Notes: generated by a model from the sequence alone, not told the origin. 64,000 nt of DNA from JASHPR01 sp963729365 (GCA_963729365.1 CAVSNQ010000013.1:868001-932000); one strand, 5' to 3'. Positions 52,377-62,688 are shown, counted from the first letter of the stretch. Translations and numbers: made by a program.

Positions 52377-54132
52377 CTGAACCCTCCTGTCCGCTTGCTC
52401 CCGATCCGCCAGACGGTCGACCTTCCGCCCAGCCTGCCGCCGGTCCAGATGGCCAGGAACGACGACCGGCCCGCGGTGAACCTGGCCCGTCTCCCGGTCC
52501 GGAGCGGGGATCGCTTGCCGAGTACCGAGTGCCCCCCGATCGCCGGAACGGACCGGAATCGCGGCACCGCGCGCCGCGATGGGCTAAGCCTCGGCCGCGA
52601 CCATGATCCGCGGTGGCCAGACAGGCCGTTCAGCGCGCCGTCGCCGCGCCTGCCGGAACCCAGCCGGAGGCTGACCGGGCGCGCCCCGAGGCCCCGGTGC
52701 GCTTTGCCGCCGAGCGCACCGCCGCGCAGCGCACCACCGCGCAGGCCACCTCCGCGCAGCGCACCTCCGCGCAGACCACCTCCGCGCAGACCACCTCCGC
52801 GCAGACCACCACCGCGCAGCGCACCACCGCGCAGCGCACTGCCGCCGAGCACGCCGTCGTGACGTCGCGCGCTCCCGAGCCGCAAGCTCACCCGCCGGGC
52901 CGGCGCCATCCGCGGCATGCTCCCGCCGCTGCGCAGTGCCGCGCCGCTGGACGAGCCGCCGGGCAGCCGTGGCTCAGCACGGAACTTGGGGCTGCGCGAC
53001 GACGGCCTGCGGCTCAGCGCGCCGGACGTGGCCGTGACCGCCAGGCCCGCGCCGGGCCGCCGGCCGCGGAACGCCGAGCCGGGCGGGCCGGACCCGCCGC
53101 GTCCGCGCAGCGCCGAGCCGGCCAGGCCCGCAGAGCCGGTGCCGGCGCCGAGCGCGCGGCCGAGGCTGCCGTCACGGCGGCGGCCGGCGCCGATCCGCAG
53201 GTTCGCCGTGGAGCGTGGCAGTGCACGCGGCGGCCGGGCGAGCGCCGAGCCCGGGGACCCGGCACCCGGCCGCAGCCGGGGCGGCCGGCCCGGGCGGCCG
53301 GGGATAGCGGTGCGCCCGGCCCTGAGGCCGGCCGACGCCGACAGCCCAGGCCGGGGGGCGCCGCCGACCCATCCGTCGCCGGCCCGGGCCGCGGCCTGAC
53401 GCAGCCGGGGCGTGCGCGGCGTGTGCACCCGGGCACTCCCGCGGAAACCGCGCGGGAGGCGGGAACCACGAGATCCGACCGGCCCGGCCAGCCAGCCGGC
53501 CCCGCCCAGCAGTCCGGCCCCGCCGAGCACGGTCGCTCCGGCCATCGCGGCACCGGGCAGCGCGCTGCCCGCGGCCGGAGACCGGGCGAGCAGCGCCGAG
53601 CCGTCGGCCGGCTGGCCGCCGGCGACGCCGTCCCGGCCGAGGGCATCGGCCCAGCGCGCGGCGCGCATCACGACATACAGCAGGAACGGGCTGAGCACCA
53701 CGTCGTAGACGATCGAGGTCGGCAGCACCTGCTGCACCGCCGCCCAGCTCACCTGCGGGTCGCTGACCCCCAGGCCGATCAGCGCGACCAGGGCCTCGCC
53801 CGCGGCGGCCGCCGCCATCGCGGCCGCTATGGTCAGCAGCGCCGAATGATTCAGCGAGCCGCGCACCCGCCCGCAGAAGTAGCCGACCAGGCAGAACACC
53901 AGCGCGTACTCGCCGATCAGGTAGCTGCCGGGCGGCGCGATGTCCAGGCACAGCCCGGCGCAGAAGCCGGTCACCGCGCCAGCGGCCGGACGGGCACACA
54001 GCCCGAGGGCCACCACCGCGAGCAGCACCAGGTCGGGCGCGCCGGCCCAGGCAGCGGAAGCCTGTTCACGACGGTGAGCTGCAGCATGAGGGCGGCGGCC
54101 AGCACGATCGCGGACAGGACGGCGCGCCTCAC
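52373..54132 (-). CDS. mreD: MreD with an about 400-residue repetitive C-terminal extension, one apparent frameshift
   Basis: The MreD core (about 165 aa) has the expected helices: RAVLSAIVLAAALMLQLTVV from GTG 54132, then VLLAVVALGLCARPAAGAVT, PGSYLIGEYALVFCLVGYF and TSIVYDVVLSPFLLYVV. The two parts lie in different frames, joined if one G is added to the GGG at 54046-54048. After the core the frame runs about 400 more residues, rich in Gly, Arg, Ala and Ser, with a GGxLR repeat. It ends by overlapping the PBP2 start (ATGA), supporting genuine translation. MreD normally is 150-180 aa and links MreC to the elongasome. Confidence 0.75.
52720..52850 (-). repeat. 15-bp tandem coding repeats in the mreD extension
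   Basis: Unit like cctccgcgcagaccac repeats about nine times with a 15-bp period and few mismatches. On the minus strand it encodes GG(A/L/G)LR pentapeptides in succession. Confidence 0.9.
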
Positions 54133-54133
54133 C

Positions 54134-55084
54134 TCAGCCGCCCCCGGACGGGCTCGGGCTGGCGGACGGCGTCGGAGTCACCGTGACGGTCACCGTCGGC
54201 ACCGGCTTGGCCCGGGGCGCCGGCGGCAGCACCGAGAACCTGGGATTGTGGCTGGGCGGCGCCACCACGATGCCGACCACGCCCAGCGAGCTGAAGTCCA
54301 CGTACGGCCGCACCAGCGCGAGGGCGGTCAGCGAGCCGGCCCGGTTCTCCACCTTGCTGATCACGCCGACCGGGACGCCGGGCACGTACGGCCGGTCGTG
54401 CATCGAGGCCGACGTCACCAGTTGCTCACCAGCGGACAGGACCGCGTTCTCGTCCAGCACCTGCAGCCGCAGCAGCCCCGAGCCTGAGCTGGTCTTGCCC
54501 GGCCCGGTCACCCAGCCGATCTGGCCGCTGCCCGCCAGCGTCACGCCCACCACGGAGGTTGCATCGGTGGCCAGCAGCACCGTGCAGGTCTGCGCGCTCA
54601 CCGCCGTGACGGTCCCGACCAGCCCTTGCCCGTTGAGCACGGTGTCCCCGGTCTTGACGCCGTCACCCGCGCCGGCATCGAGCGTCACCGCCTGCCCGTA
54701 CCCCTGCCCGATCGCGATCACGGTCGCGGCGACGATCCGGTAGCCGCCCCGGCCGGACAGTTGCAGTAGCTCGCTGAGCTGCCGATACTCCGCCTTGCTG
54801 AGCTGCTCCTGGCTGAGCTCGGTTCGCAGCTGGAGGTTCTGCCGCTGCAGCGCCGCGACCTGGCTGCTACCGCTGCCCGACCCGGTGCCGTGATTGAAAA
54901 AATCGACAAATGGCCCGGTCACGGCGCTGATCGCGCGCTCCGCCGTGCCGAAGACCGAGCCGCCGGCCTGGCGCAGGCCGCGCACCGGTCCCGATGAGCC
55001 GTCGCGGTAGTCGAAGGTGATCAGGGCCAGCGCGAGCACCAGCAGCACAACGAGAACCACCCGGGTCCGTCGGGTGTCGTGCAA
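54134..55084 (-). CDS. mreC: Rod shape-determining protein MreC
   Basis: 316 aa. A single N-terminal membrane helix (RVVLVVLLVLALALITFDY), a coiled coil (VAALQRQNLQLRTELSQEQLSKAEYRQL) and the beta-rich MreC domain (AATVIAIGQGYGQAVTLDAGAGDGVKTGDTVLN; VGVVGIVV-type end). A Pro/Ser/Thr tail follows. MreC is the periplasmic scaffold that activates PBP2-RodA. The TTG start 55084 has GAGG 9 nt upstream. Its stop lies 1 nt before the mreD GTG. Confidence 0.93.
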   Translation of the reverse strand: MHDTRRTRVVLVVLLVLALALITFDYRDGSSGPVRGLRQAGGSVFGTAERAISAVTGPFVDFFNHGTGSGSGSSQVAALQRQNLQLRTELSQEQLSKAEYRQLSELLQLSGRGGYRIVAATVIAIGQGYGQAVTLDAGAGDGVKTGDTVLNGQGLVGTVTAVSAQTCTVLLATDATSVVGVTLAGSGQIGWVTGPGKTSSGSGLLRLQVLDENAVLSAGEQLVTSASMHDRPYVPGVPVGVISKVENRAGSLTALALVRPYVDFSSLGVVGIVVAPPSHNPRFSVLPPAPRAKPVPTVTVTVTPTPSASPSPSGGG

Positions 55085-55225
55085 CTCCGATCACCTCGTC
55101 CGTGCCGCCTGGCGGCGGCTTATGGTCCGGCGGCCAGCCGGTCCGCGTGCGCGGTACCGGCGCATCGAATCGCTGGCTGCTCGGTGCTGGCTGGTCGGTA
55201 CTGGCCGGCCCGGGTAGCTGGCCGC

Positions 55226-56257
55226 TCAGCGCCTGGACTCGGGCACCAGTACCTGGCGCAGTGTGTCGAAGTCCTCGACGCACTTGCCGGTGCCCAGGGC
55301 CACGGAATCGAGCGGGTTGTCGGCCATGTGGATCGGCATGCCCGTCTCTTCCCTGAGCCGCTCGTCCAGGCCGCGCAGCAGCGCGCCGCCGCCGGTCAGT
55401 GCGATGCCGCGGTCCATGACGTCACCGGCCAGCTCGGGCGGGCACTTGTCCAGCGTGGTCTTCACGGCATCGACGATCACGGCGAGCGGCTCTTCGATCG
55501 CCCGCCGGATCTCCTCGGCGGAGATCACGATCGTCTTCGGCAGCCCGCTCACCAGGTCGCGGCCGCGGATCTCAGCGTTCGGCTCGTCGGCGGCCGGGAA
55601 CGCGGACCCGAGGGCCATCTTGATCTCCTCGGCGGTTCGCTCACCCAGCATGAGCGAGTACTCCTTCTTGCCGAAGGTGATGATCGCCTGGTCCATCTCG
55701 TCGCCGCCGACCCGGATCGACTGCGAGGTCACGATGCCGCCCAGGGATATCACCGCCACCTCGGTGGTACCGCCGCCGATGTCGACCACCATGTTGCCGG
55801 TCGGCTCGTTGACCGGCAGCCCCGCGCCGATCGCCGCGGCCATCGGCTCCTCGATGATGTACACGCGGCGAGCGCCGGCCTGGTGCCCGGCCTCTTTGAC
55901 CGCGCTCTGCTCGACGCCGGTGATGCCGCTTGGCACCGCGACAACGATCCGCGGCTTAGCCAGATGGCTGCGTTTGTGGACCTTCTGGATGAAATATCTG
56001 AGCATTCGCTCGGTCACGTCGAAATCCGCGATCACGCCGTCTTTCAGCGGCCTGACCGCAATGATGTTGCCGGGCGTTCTGCCGATCATGCGTTTGGCTT
56101 CTACCCCGACGGCCACGATCTGCCCCGTGTTCGTGTTCAGCGCCACCACTGATGGCTCATTGAGCACGATCCCGCGGCCTCGCACGTAGACCAGCGTGTT
56201 CGCAGTGCCCAAGTCGACCGCCATATCGCGGCCCAGGAACGCCAGCGCGTTGCTCAT
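55226..56257 (-). CDS. mreB: Rod shape-determining protein MreB
   Basis: 343 aa from ATG 56257, chosen because MSNALAFLGRDMAVDLGTANTLVYVRG is the usual MreB start; upstream in-frame codons lack similarity. Actin-fold motifs are present: DLGTANT (phosphate 1), DIGGGTTEVAVISLGGIV (phosphate 2) and LTGGGALLRGLD (adenosine). MreB filaments direct lateral wall synthesis. First gene of the elongation cluster. Confidence 0.97.
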   Translation of the reverse strand: MSNALAFLGRDMAVDLGTANTLVYVRGRGIVLNEPSVVALNTNTGQIVAVGVEAKRMIGRTPGNIIAVRPLKDGVIADFDVTERMLRYFIQKVHKRSHLAKPRIVVAVPSGITGVEQSAVKEAGHQAGARRVYIIEEPMAAAIGAGLPVNEPTGNMVVDIGGGTTEVAVISLGGIVTSQSIRVGGDEMDQAIITFGKKEYSLMLGERTAEEIKMALGSAFPAADEPNAEIRGRDLVSGLPKTIVISAEEIRRAIEEPLAVIVDAVKTTLDKCPPELAGDVMDRGIALTGGGALLRGLDERLREETGMPIHMADNPLDSVALGTGKCVEDFDTLRQVLVPESRR

Positions 56258-56594
56258 GTGGAACGAAAACCTTCCAGAAGGGTCTTGCCGGATGCTCTGA
56301 ATACTGCGCCAGGACCCGCGCGCCGACACCTCGGACGCGGCCCTTCTTCCTTCATCTACCAGGGCTGGGCTGCCTAAACGTGCAACGCGTGTTCGGCGCG
56401 GATCGTGCCCGCGACTCCCGGCGACACGCTCAGGCGACGGATCCGCCCGCGACCAACAGCGACCGCTTGCTAGCCCGCTGTCACGGCGCGCGCGGAGGCT
56501 GGTCCCGTCGCGGAAAGCCTACAGGCCGGCTTGGCGGGCTGCCCGGCTGGCACGCCGCGCCGCGGTCATGCCTGCTAGCGCCCCGGACGCTGGG
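56258..56594 (-). other. Leader region of mreB; site where ndk would be expected
   Basis: 337 bp between the DUF4233 stop (56595) and the mreB start. There is no open frame resembling nucleoside diphosphate kinase and no obvious RNA element. It must contain the mreB promoter, but I cannot fix it. Confidence 0.5.
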
Positions 56595-56975
56595 TTAGGA
56601 GGCCACATCCAGGCGGTGCCCGAGCCGCAGGCCGATAATCCAGAATGCCGCGAAAATGGCGCCCAGGAAGTACATGACCGGGACAATCACGCCCGCCGCA
56701 ATGACCGCGGCCTGCAGCACGCTGCCCCCGACGATGGTCCAGCGCAGCCGGCGCCGCGCCAGCACGGCGAGCACGACCGCGGCCACGGCCAGGGCCACGC
56801 CGGCGACGCCGGCCCGCCCCGCCGACGCATGGTCCACGGCCAGGGCAACCGGGATCGCGAGCCAGATCACGACCGTCTCCATGATCAGCACGGTGGAGCA
56901 GAGCCGCCTCGTCGCGGCCGCGTCACCCGGGCCGCGCCGGCCGGGGCCGGGCTCGCCGCCCGTCGCGGGCGTCAT
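56595..56975 (-). CDS. DUF4233 four-helix membrane protein
   Basis: 126 aa. After a Gly/Pro/Arg-rich start come four helices (LCSTVLIMETVVIWLAIPVALAV; VAGVALAVAAVVLAVLA; GSVLQAAVIAAGVIVPVMYFLG; AIFAAFWIIGLRLG). The LIMETVVIWLAIPVAL segment is typical of DUF4233, found after folC throughout actinobacteria. Function unknown. The start overlaps the folC stop (ATGA). Confidence 0.9.
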   Translation of the reverse strand: MTPATGGEPGPGRRGPGDAAATRRLCSTVLIMETVVIWLAIPVALAVDHASAGRAGVAGVALAVAAVVLAVLARRRLRWTIVGGSVLQAAVIAAGVIVPVMYFLGAIFAAFWIIGLRLGHRLDVAS

Positions 56976-58427
56976 GCCTCGTCGCTGGCGTCACGGCGGG
57001 CCGTGCTGGCGGGCCCGGGGGCCGGCTCGCCCGGGGCGGCGCGGGTGAGCAGCTGCCTGGCGTCTCCTGCGGTGATCACCGATCCGGTGATGAGCACGAG
57101 CGCGGTGCCGGGCCGCCCCCCGCTTTCCGCCGACCGCGCGTCGGCCTCGTCGGCCAGCGTGACGCCGAGCTCGATCGCATCGTCCAGCCGGGCGACCGCC
57201 CTGACCCGGTCCGGGCCGAACACCGCGCCGGCCAGCTCGGCGAGCTTGCCGGGATCGGCGGACCGCGGCGAGGAGTTGGCCGTCACCACGAGCTGGGACG
57301 CCACCGGCTCGAGTTCGTCGAGTATGGCCGGCACGTCCTTGTCCTCGCTGACCGCGAGGATGGCCACGAGATCGGTCAGCGCGAACGACTCCGCCAGCGC
57401 CGCGACGGTGGCCGCCATCCCGGCCGGGTTGTGCGCGGCATCCACGATCGTGACCGGACTGCGGCGGACCACCTCGAGCCGCCCTGGTGAGGACATCATC
57501 CGGAACGCCACGCGCACGAGCTCGTCATCGAGCGCCACGGGCTCATCCCCGGGGCTGCGCCGGCACCCCCGACGCTGACGCTCCGGCGAAGGCCTCCACC
57601 GCGGCGAGGGCACAGGCGGCATTGCCGGCCTGATGAGCGCCGAACAGGGGCAGGAACAGGTCCTCGTAGCTGCCGAGCAGGCCGCGGACGCTGAGCAGCT
57701 GTCCGCCGACCGCGAGCTCCCGGCTGGTCACCCCGAACTCGAGGCCCTCCCTGGCCACGGTCGCGCCGACCTCGGCGACGCGCCGCAGCAGCACCTCCGC
57801 GGCGTCGACCGGCTGCTGGGCCAGGACCGCGACCGCACCGGGCTTGATGATGCCCGCCTTGTCCCCGGCGATGGCCGTCACCGTGTTGCCCAGGTAGCGG
57901 ACGTGATCGATCGATATGGGGGTGATGACGGCCACCGTGCCGTCGGCGACGTTGGTGCAGTCCCAGGTCCCGCCGACGCCGACCTCGATCACCGCCACGT
58001 CGACCGGGGCATCGGCGAAGACCGCGAACGCCATCGCGGTGAGCACCTCGAAGAAGGACAGCGGGGCGGGCTGGCTCTCGTCCACCAGCGCCAGGTACGG
58101 CAGTACCTCCGCGTAGGCGTCGACGAATCGCTCGGCGCTGAGCGGCTCGCCGTCTACGCAGATCCGCTCCCTGATCGATGACAGGTGCGGGCTGGTGAAC
58201 AGGCCCGTCCGCAGCCCGCGGGCGCGCAGCAGCGTCTCGATCATGCGGGCGGTCGAGGTCTTGCCGTTGGTCCCGGTGATGTGAACGACCGGGTAGGCCC
58301 GCTGCGGGTCACCGAGCAGCGCGGTCAGCGCGCTGATCCGGTCCAGGGTCGGCTCGATCGAATGCTCGGGCCGCCGGGCGAAGATCTCCCGCTCGGCCTC
58401 CCGCAGCCGGGATTCGTAGTCGGTCAC
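56972..58427 (-). CDS. folC: Folylpolyglutamate synthase/dihydrofolate synthase, one apparent frameshift
   Basis: Two frames make one FolC. The first (58427 to about 57550) has the P-loop HITGTNGKTSTARM, SPHLSSIRERI, and the Mur-ligase middle domain (EVGVGGTWDCTNVADG, HVRYLGNTVTAIAGDKAGIIK). The second (to 56972) has SPGRLEVVRRSPVTIVDAAHNPAGM and the C-terminal domain. They join if one base is removed from CCCCGGGG at 57547-57554. FolC adds glutamate to folates (and may make dihydrofolate). It lies between two peptide-binding genes and DUF4233. Confidence 0.88.
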
Positions 58428-58527
58428 GGCAGCTCAAGGTTGGTAACTGTCACTCTCGCAGCCTACTGTCGCCGGACCGGCGGGCTGGCCGGCCCTGGAG
58501 CCGGCCAGCCCGCGGACAGCCTCCGCG

Positions 58528-60381
58528 TTACTTCGTGTAGTACCAGTTCTCCGGGTTGATGCTGAGCGTCGGGCTCAGCGGGTTGACGCCCTGGAGGTTG
58601 TTGACGACCTCATTGAGCTGGTAGTCGCCCTCGGGCTGCCAGATCACCGGCAGCTGGGTCGAGAGGTAGTCCTGCCAGCTGTACATGTACTGCACGTTGC
58701 TGTTGGTCAGCGTCTTGTTGATCATCGAGTCGTTGGCCGGGTCGGTGTACCCGCCGGAGTTCGCGATCACGCCGCTCAGGAACAGCTGCTCGCCGGTGGG
58801 CTGGTAGTCCGGGGAGAACGACCAGCCGCCGCCCCAGTTGGCCATGTCCCAGTCGCACGGGATCTTCGCGACCACGCAGTTGCCCGCGGCCAGCGCGGTC
58901 ACCTGGGCGAACGGCTTGGGCTCGAGGTTCAGCTTGATCCCGATCGACGCCGCGTTGGACTGCAGCTGCGTCATCTCCGACGTGATCCAGGAGATCCCGG
59001 TCGCGTACGGCAGGTTGAAGCTCAGCGCCTGGCCCTTCTTGATCCCCGGCCCGCACAGGCTCGGGTTCGTGCAGGTGCTGACCCCGTTCGGGACCACGGT
59101 CCAGCCGTGGCTGGTCAGCAGGCTCTTCGCCTTGCCCGGGTTGTACGGGAACGGGTCGCCGGACTTGCCCTGCGGGGACAGCCACTGGGTCACCGGCGTG
59201 GTGCCCACCGGCCCGACCGTCGGCGTGCCGTAGCCGCGCAGCGGACCGCTGATCACCGCGGCCTGGTTCATCTCGTACTCCAGCGCCTGGCGGAAGTACA
59301 GCTGCTTGATGACCGGGGCGTTGCCCGTGGAGGACTGGTAGTTCACCACGAAGTAGTTGATCCCCCAGATGGGCCACGGGGTCAGCGTGTAGCCGGGCAC
59401 CGGGTTGGAGCCCACCGTCGCGTTGGCCGGCTTGGCCGGGGCGTTCTGCTCCGGCAGGTAGCCGACGTCGATCTTGGTGCTGGAACTCGGCGACCGCAGC
59501 ACGTCGTACTCGGCCGCGTCGGTGGTGAACGGCACCTCAGAGAACACGGCCAGCTTCGGCTTCACCGGCCCGGAGTAGGACTTGTTCGGGACGAAGCTGA
59601 CGTGGCCGTCGGCGTTGAACGCGCTCAGCTTCCACGGCCCGTCCACGATCGACCACAGCGGCGAGCCCACGTAGCCGGTCAGGTTCTTGGCCTGGTCGTT
59701 GAGGTAGTTGTAGACCGCCGCGCAGTCGCTGACCGTGGTGGCGCAGCTGCTCGTGCCGGACGCGGTCCGGTCCCAGGCGGCCGGCATCGGGGTGACCTGG
59801 CTGAGCTGGTTGTACAGGAACCAGGTCGGCGAGTACGCCTTGTCCATGGTCATCTGCAGCTCGGTCGGGCTGACCACCTTGATGTTCGACACGTCGGCCG
59901 GGAAGTTAGTGTAAGCACCGTAGTCGGCGGGCTCGGCCAGCTCCATGTTCAGCCAGAACATCACGTCCTGCGCGGTCACCGGCGTGCCGTTGGACCACAT
60001 GTAGTGCTTCAGCGTGATCGTCACGGTCCTGCCGTTGAACGTCGGCGCGTTGGCCAGGCTCAGCGAGTAGTTCACGGTCGGCTGGGCGCCGTTGCCGAAC
60101 CAGTACAGCGGCCGGTACATCAGGTACTGGAAGTCGAATATGTTGACGTCGCTGATCACGGAGCTGCTCATGTACGGGAAAATGTACGTCGGCGGGGTCG
60201 CTGGCGGCTCGGCGAACACCGCCGTCCCGCCCGAGACCGGGGTGGTCCCGGTCGCCGACGACCCGCTGCTCGAGCAGCCCGCCGCGACGAGGGCGCACGC
60301 GATCGCGGCCACGCCCACCGCCAGGATCTTGGTGCGAAGCCTGGACCTGAACTTGCCTTGCTGCTGTGGGGATCTCCCCAT
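58528..60381 (-). CDS. Oligopeptide/dipeptide-binding lipoprotein (SBP family 5)
   Basis: 617 aa from ATG 60381, with AAGGAG 9 nt upstream. A twin-basic start, hydrophobic helix and lipobox VAAGCSS give a lipoprotein. The mature protein is a full SBP_bac_5 fold: LKHYMWSNGTPVTAQDVMFWLN, KPKLAVFSEVPFTTDAAEYDVL, LYFRQALEYEMNQAAVI and a typical C-terminus. By family it captures oligopeptides for an Opp/Dpp transporter. No permease or ATPase gene is adjacent. It is a close paralogue of the next gene. Confidence 0.9.
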   Translation of the reverse strand: MGRSPQQQGKFRSRLRTKILAVGVAAIACALVAAGCSSSGSSATGTTPVSGGTAVFAEPPATPPTYIFPYMSSSVISDVNIFDFQYLMYRPLYWFGNGAQPTVNYSLSLANAPTFNGRTVTITLKHYMWSNGTPVTAQDVMFWLNMELAEPADYGAYTNFPADVSNIKVVSPTELQMTMDKAYSPTWFLYNQLSQVTPMPAAWDRTASGTSSCATTVSDCAAVYNYLNDQAKNLTGYVGSPLWSIVDGPWKLSAFNADGHVSFVPNKSYSGPVKPKLAVFSEVPFTTDAAEYDVLRSPSSSTKIDVGYLPEQNAPAKPANATVGSNPVPGYTLTPWPIWGINYFVVNYQSSTGNAPVIKQLYFRQALEYEMNQAAVISGPLRGYGTPTVGPVGTTPVTQWLSPQGKSGDPFPYNPGKAKSLLTSHGWTVVPNGVSTCTNPSLCGPGIKKGQALSFNLPYATGISWITSEMTQLQSNAASIGIKLNLEPKPFAQVTALAAGNCVVAKIPCDWDMANWGGGWSFSPDYQPTGEQLFLSGVIANSGGYTDPANDSMINKTLTNSNVQYMYSWQDYLSTQLPVIWQPEGDYQLNEVVNNLQGVNPLSPTLSINPENWYYTK

Positions 60382-60745
60382 GATTGCGGCTCCTTGGCAC
60401 AGGGAGCCCGCTAGAGCCGACGTCATCGTCTCCCCCGGCGTGCTCCGGCAAAAAACACTTCTTGCTTGCGCCCGCGCGCCGCCACCACCCGGGGCGGCAC
60501 CTTGCTTTCTTGGCGCTCTCTTGGCGCGCTTTCTTGGCGCTTGTTCGCCGCGGCGTTGTCCTGCTGCGCCGCCGCCCTTGCGGATCACGAGGTCCGCCGC
60601 ACGGCCTACCGCTGAGTGCGTGCTCAGTTCAAACCTATGAACCGCGTTCCCCGGCTGCCGGACCGGGCGGCAGCATTTTCGGAATCGTGACGGATCAGTT
60701 ACCGACCTGGCGCCACACGGTTACCGGCCGCGGATGCCGTGACCG
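60382..60745 (-). other. Intergenic region between the tandem binding-protein genes
   Basis: 364 bp. It includes three copies of a tcttggcgc element at about 60508-60540 and the ribosome site of the downstream gene. In-frame coding upstream of ATG 60381 is possible but lacks signal-peptide logic. I see no terminator with confidence. Confidence 0.45.
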
Positions 60746-62584
60746 TTATTTGACGAAGTACCAGTTCTCCGGGTTGATGCTGAGTGTCGGGCTCTGCGGC
60801 GTGACGCCCTTGAGGTTGTCGGCCACCTCGGTCAGCTGGTAGTCCGCGTTCGGCTGCCACAGCACCGGGAGCTGGGTGGCCAGGTAGTCCTCCCAGTCGT
60901 ACATGTAGATCAGGTTGCTGCTGGTCAGCGTCTTGCTGATCATCGAGTCATTGGCCGGGTCGCAGAAGCCGCCCGAGTTCGCGACCGCGCCGCACTCGAA
61001 CAGCTCCTCGCCGGTCGGCAGGTAGTCGGGCGCGAACGACCAGCCGCCCGCCCAGTTGGCCAGGTCCCAGTCGCATGGGGACCTGGTGACCACGCAGTTG
61101 CCGCCGGCCAGCGCCGTCACCTGGTTGAACGGCCGCGGCTCCAGGTTCAGCTCGATCCCGACCGACGCCGCGTTGGACTGCAGCTGGGTCATCTCCGAGG
61201 TGACCCAGGAGAATCCGGCCGCGTAGGGGAAGTTGAAGCTCAGCCCCTGGCCCTGCTTGATCCCCGGGCCGCACAGGCCCGGGTTCGCGCAGGTGCTGAC
61301 CCCGTTCGGGACCACGGTCCAGCCGTGGCTGGCCAGCAGGCTCTTCGCCCGGGCCGGGTCGTAGGGAAACGGGTCGCCCTGCTTGCCCTTGGGCGACAGG
61401 AACAAGGTCACCGGCGTGTCCGCGACGGGTCCGACGGTGGCCGTGCCATAGCCGCGCAGCGGCCCGCTGATCACCGCGGCCTGGTTCATCAGGTTCGCGA
61501 GCGCCTCCCGGAAATACAGCTGCTTGATGATCGGGGCGTTACCGGTCGTGGACTGGTAGTTCACCACGTAGTAGTTGATCCCCCAGATCTCCCACGGCTG
61601 CAGGGTGTAGCCCTTGGCGGCCAGCGGGTTGGTCCCGGCGATCTGGCCGGCCTTGGCCGGGGCGTCCTCGGTGGGCAGGTAGCCGACGTCGATCTTGGTG
61701 CTGGAGTTCGGCGCCTGCAGCACGTCGTACTCGGTGGAGTCGGTGGTGAACGGCACCTCCTCGAACGCCGCCAGCTTCGGCTTCACCGGCCCGGAGTAGG
61801 ACTTGTTGGCCGTGAACGCGACGTGGCCGTCGGCGTTGAACGCGCTCAGCTTCCACGGCCCGTCCACCACGCCCCAGATCGGCGAGCTCGCGTACGTGCT
61901 GAGATCCTTGGACTGGCCGTTCAGGTAGTCAAAGACCGCGGCGCAGGCGCTGACCGTGGTGGCGCAGCTGGCCGGCCCGGACGCGGTCAGGTCCCAGGCG
62001 GCCGGCATCGGGGTGATCTGGGAGAGATCGTTGTACAGGAACCAGGTCGGCGAGTACCCCTGGTCCATCACCATGGTCAGCTCCGTCGGGCTGACCACCG
62101 TGATGTCCTTCACGTTGGCCGGGAAACCGGTATAGCCGCCGAAGTTGGCCGGCTCGGCCAGTTCCATGTTCAGCCAGAACACCACGTCCTGCGCGGTCAC
62201 CTGGGTGCCGTCGGACCACATGTAGTGCTTCAGCGTGATCGTGACCTTGTCGCCGTTGAACGTCGGCGGGTCGGCCAGGCTCAGCGAGTAGTTCACTTCC
62301 GGCTGGCCGCGCTGGCCGAACCAGTACAGCGGCCGGTACAGCAGGTACTGCAGGTCATCGGTGTTGATATCGGTGAAGTAGGCGCTGGGCGAGTACGGCC
62401 AGATGTAGTTCGGCGTCGTCGACGGCGGCTCGGCCAGGACCGCGGTCCCCCCGGTGACCGGCGTGCCGCCCGACGGCGTGCTGCTGGTGCCGCCGGTCGC
62501 GCAGCCTGCCGCGAGGGCGAGCGCCGCCGCCGCGCACAGGCGAAGCATTCCGCCGCGGAGCCTGAATCCGTAACGGCCATGCAT
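60746..62584 (-). CDS. Oligopeptide/dipeptide-binding lipoprotein (SBP family 5), paralogue
   Basis: 612 aa. A short positive start, hydrophobic helix and lipobox LAAGCAT precede an SBP_bac_5 protein that matches its neighbour nearly line for line (PVTGGTAVLAEPPSTTP; LKHYMWSDGTQVTAQDVVFWLN; LYFREALANLMNQAAVI; NPENWYFVK). ATG 62584 lacks a clear ribosome site; ATG 62548 would shorten the signal too far. The pair arose by tandem duplication; ligand preference may differ. Confidence 0.9.
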   Translation of the reverse strand: MHGRYGFRLRGGMLRLCAAAALALAAGCATGGTSSTPSGGTPVTGGTAVLAEPPSTTPNYIWPYSPSAYFTDINTDDLQYLLYRPLYWFGQRGQPEVNYSLSLADPPTFNGDKVTITLKHYMWSDGTQVTAQDVVFWLNMELAEPANFGGYTGFPANVKDITVVSPTELTMVMDQGYSPTWFLYNDLSQITPMPAAWDLTASGPASCATTVSACAAVFDYLNGQSKDLSTYASSPIWGVVDGPWKLSAFNADGHVAFTANKSYSGPVKPKLAAFEEVPFTTDSTEYDVLQAPNSSTKIDVGYLPTEDAPAKAGQIAGTNPLAAKGYTLQPWEIWGINYYVVNYQSTTGNAPIIKQLYFREALANLMNQAAVISGPLRGYGTATVGPVADTPVTLFLSPKGKQGDPFPYDPARAKSLLASHGWTVVPNGVSTCANPGLCGPGIKQGQGLSFNFPYAAGFSWVTSEMTQLQSNAASVGIELNLEPRPFNQVTALAGGNCVVTRSPCDWDLANWAGGWSFAPDYLPTGEELFECGAVANSGGFCDPANDSMISKTLTSSNLIYMYDWEDYLATQLPVLWQPNADYQLTEVADNLKGVTPQSPTLSINPENWYFVK

Positions 62585-62688
62585 TTAACTGACGGTACAG
62601 TCCGCTTACCGCGCTTAATCTCATTGGTCGGAAGGGTCGCTAAAACGTGACAGACCGGTTATCGCGCACGGGCAAGCGCGGGCGCGCC

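Noticed and set aside
52613..54487. 624-codon plus-strand frame opposite mreD with Thr/Ala/Gln repeats
   Set aside because: The repeats are the complement of the GGxLR units. The mreD direction is supported by its operon position and by the ATGA overlap with PBP2.
62585..62688. Terminator or T-box type element near valS
   Set aside because: This is the 3' side of valS, and no antiterminator or specifier pattern is visible; the valS leader is outside the window.
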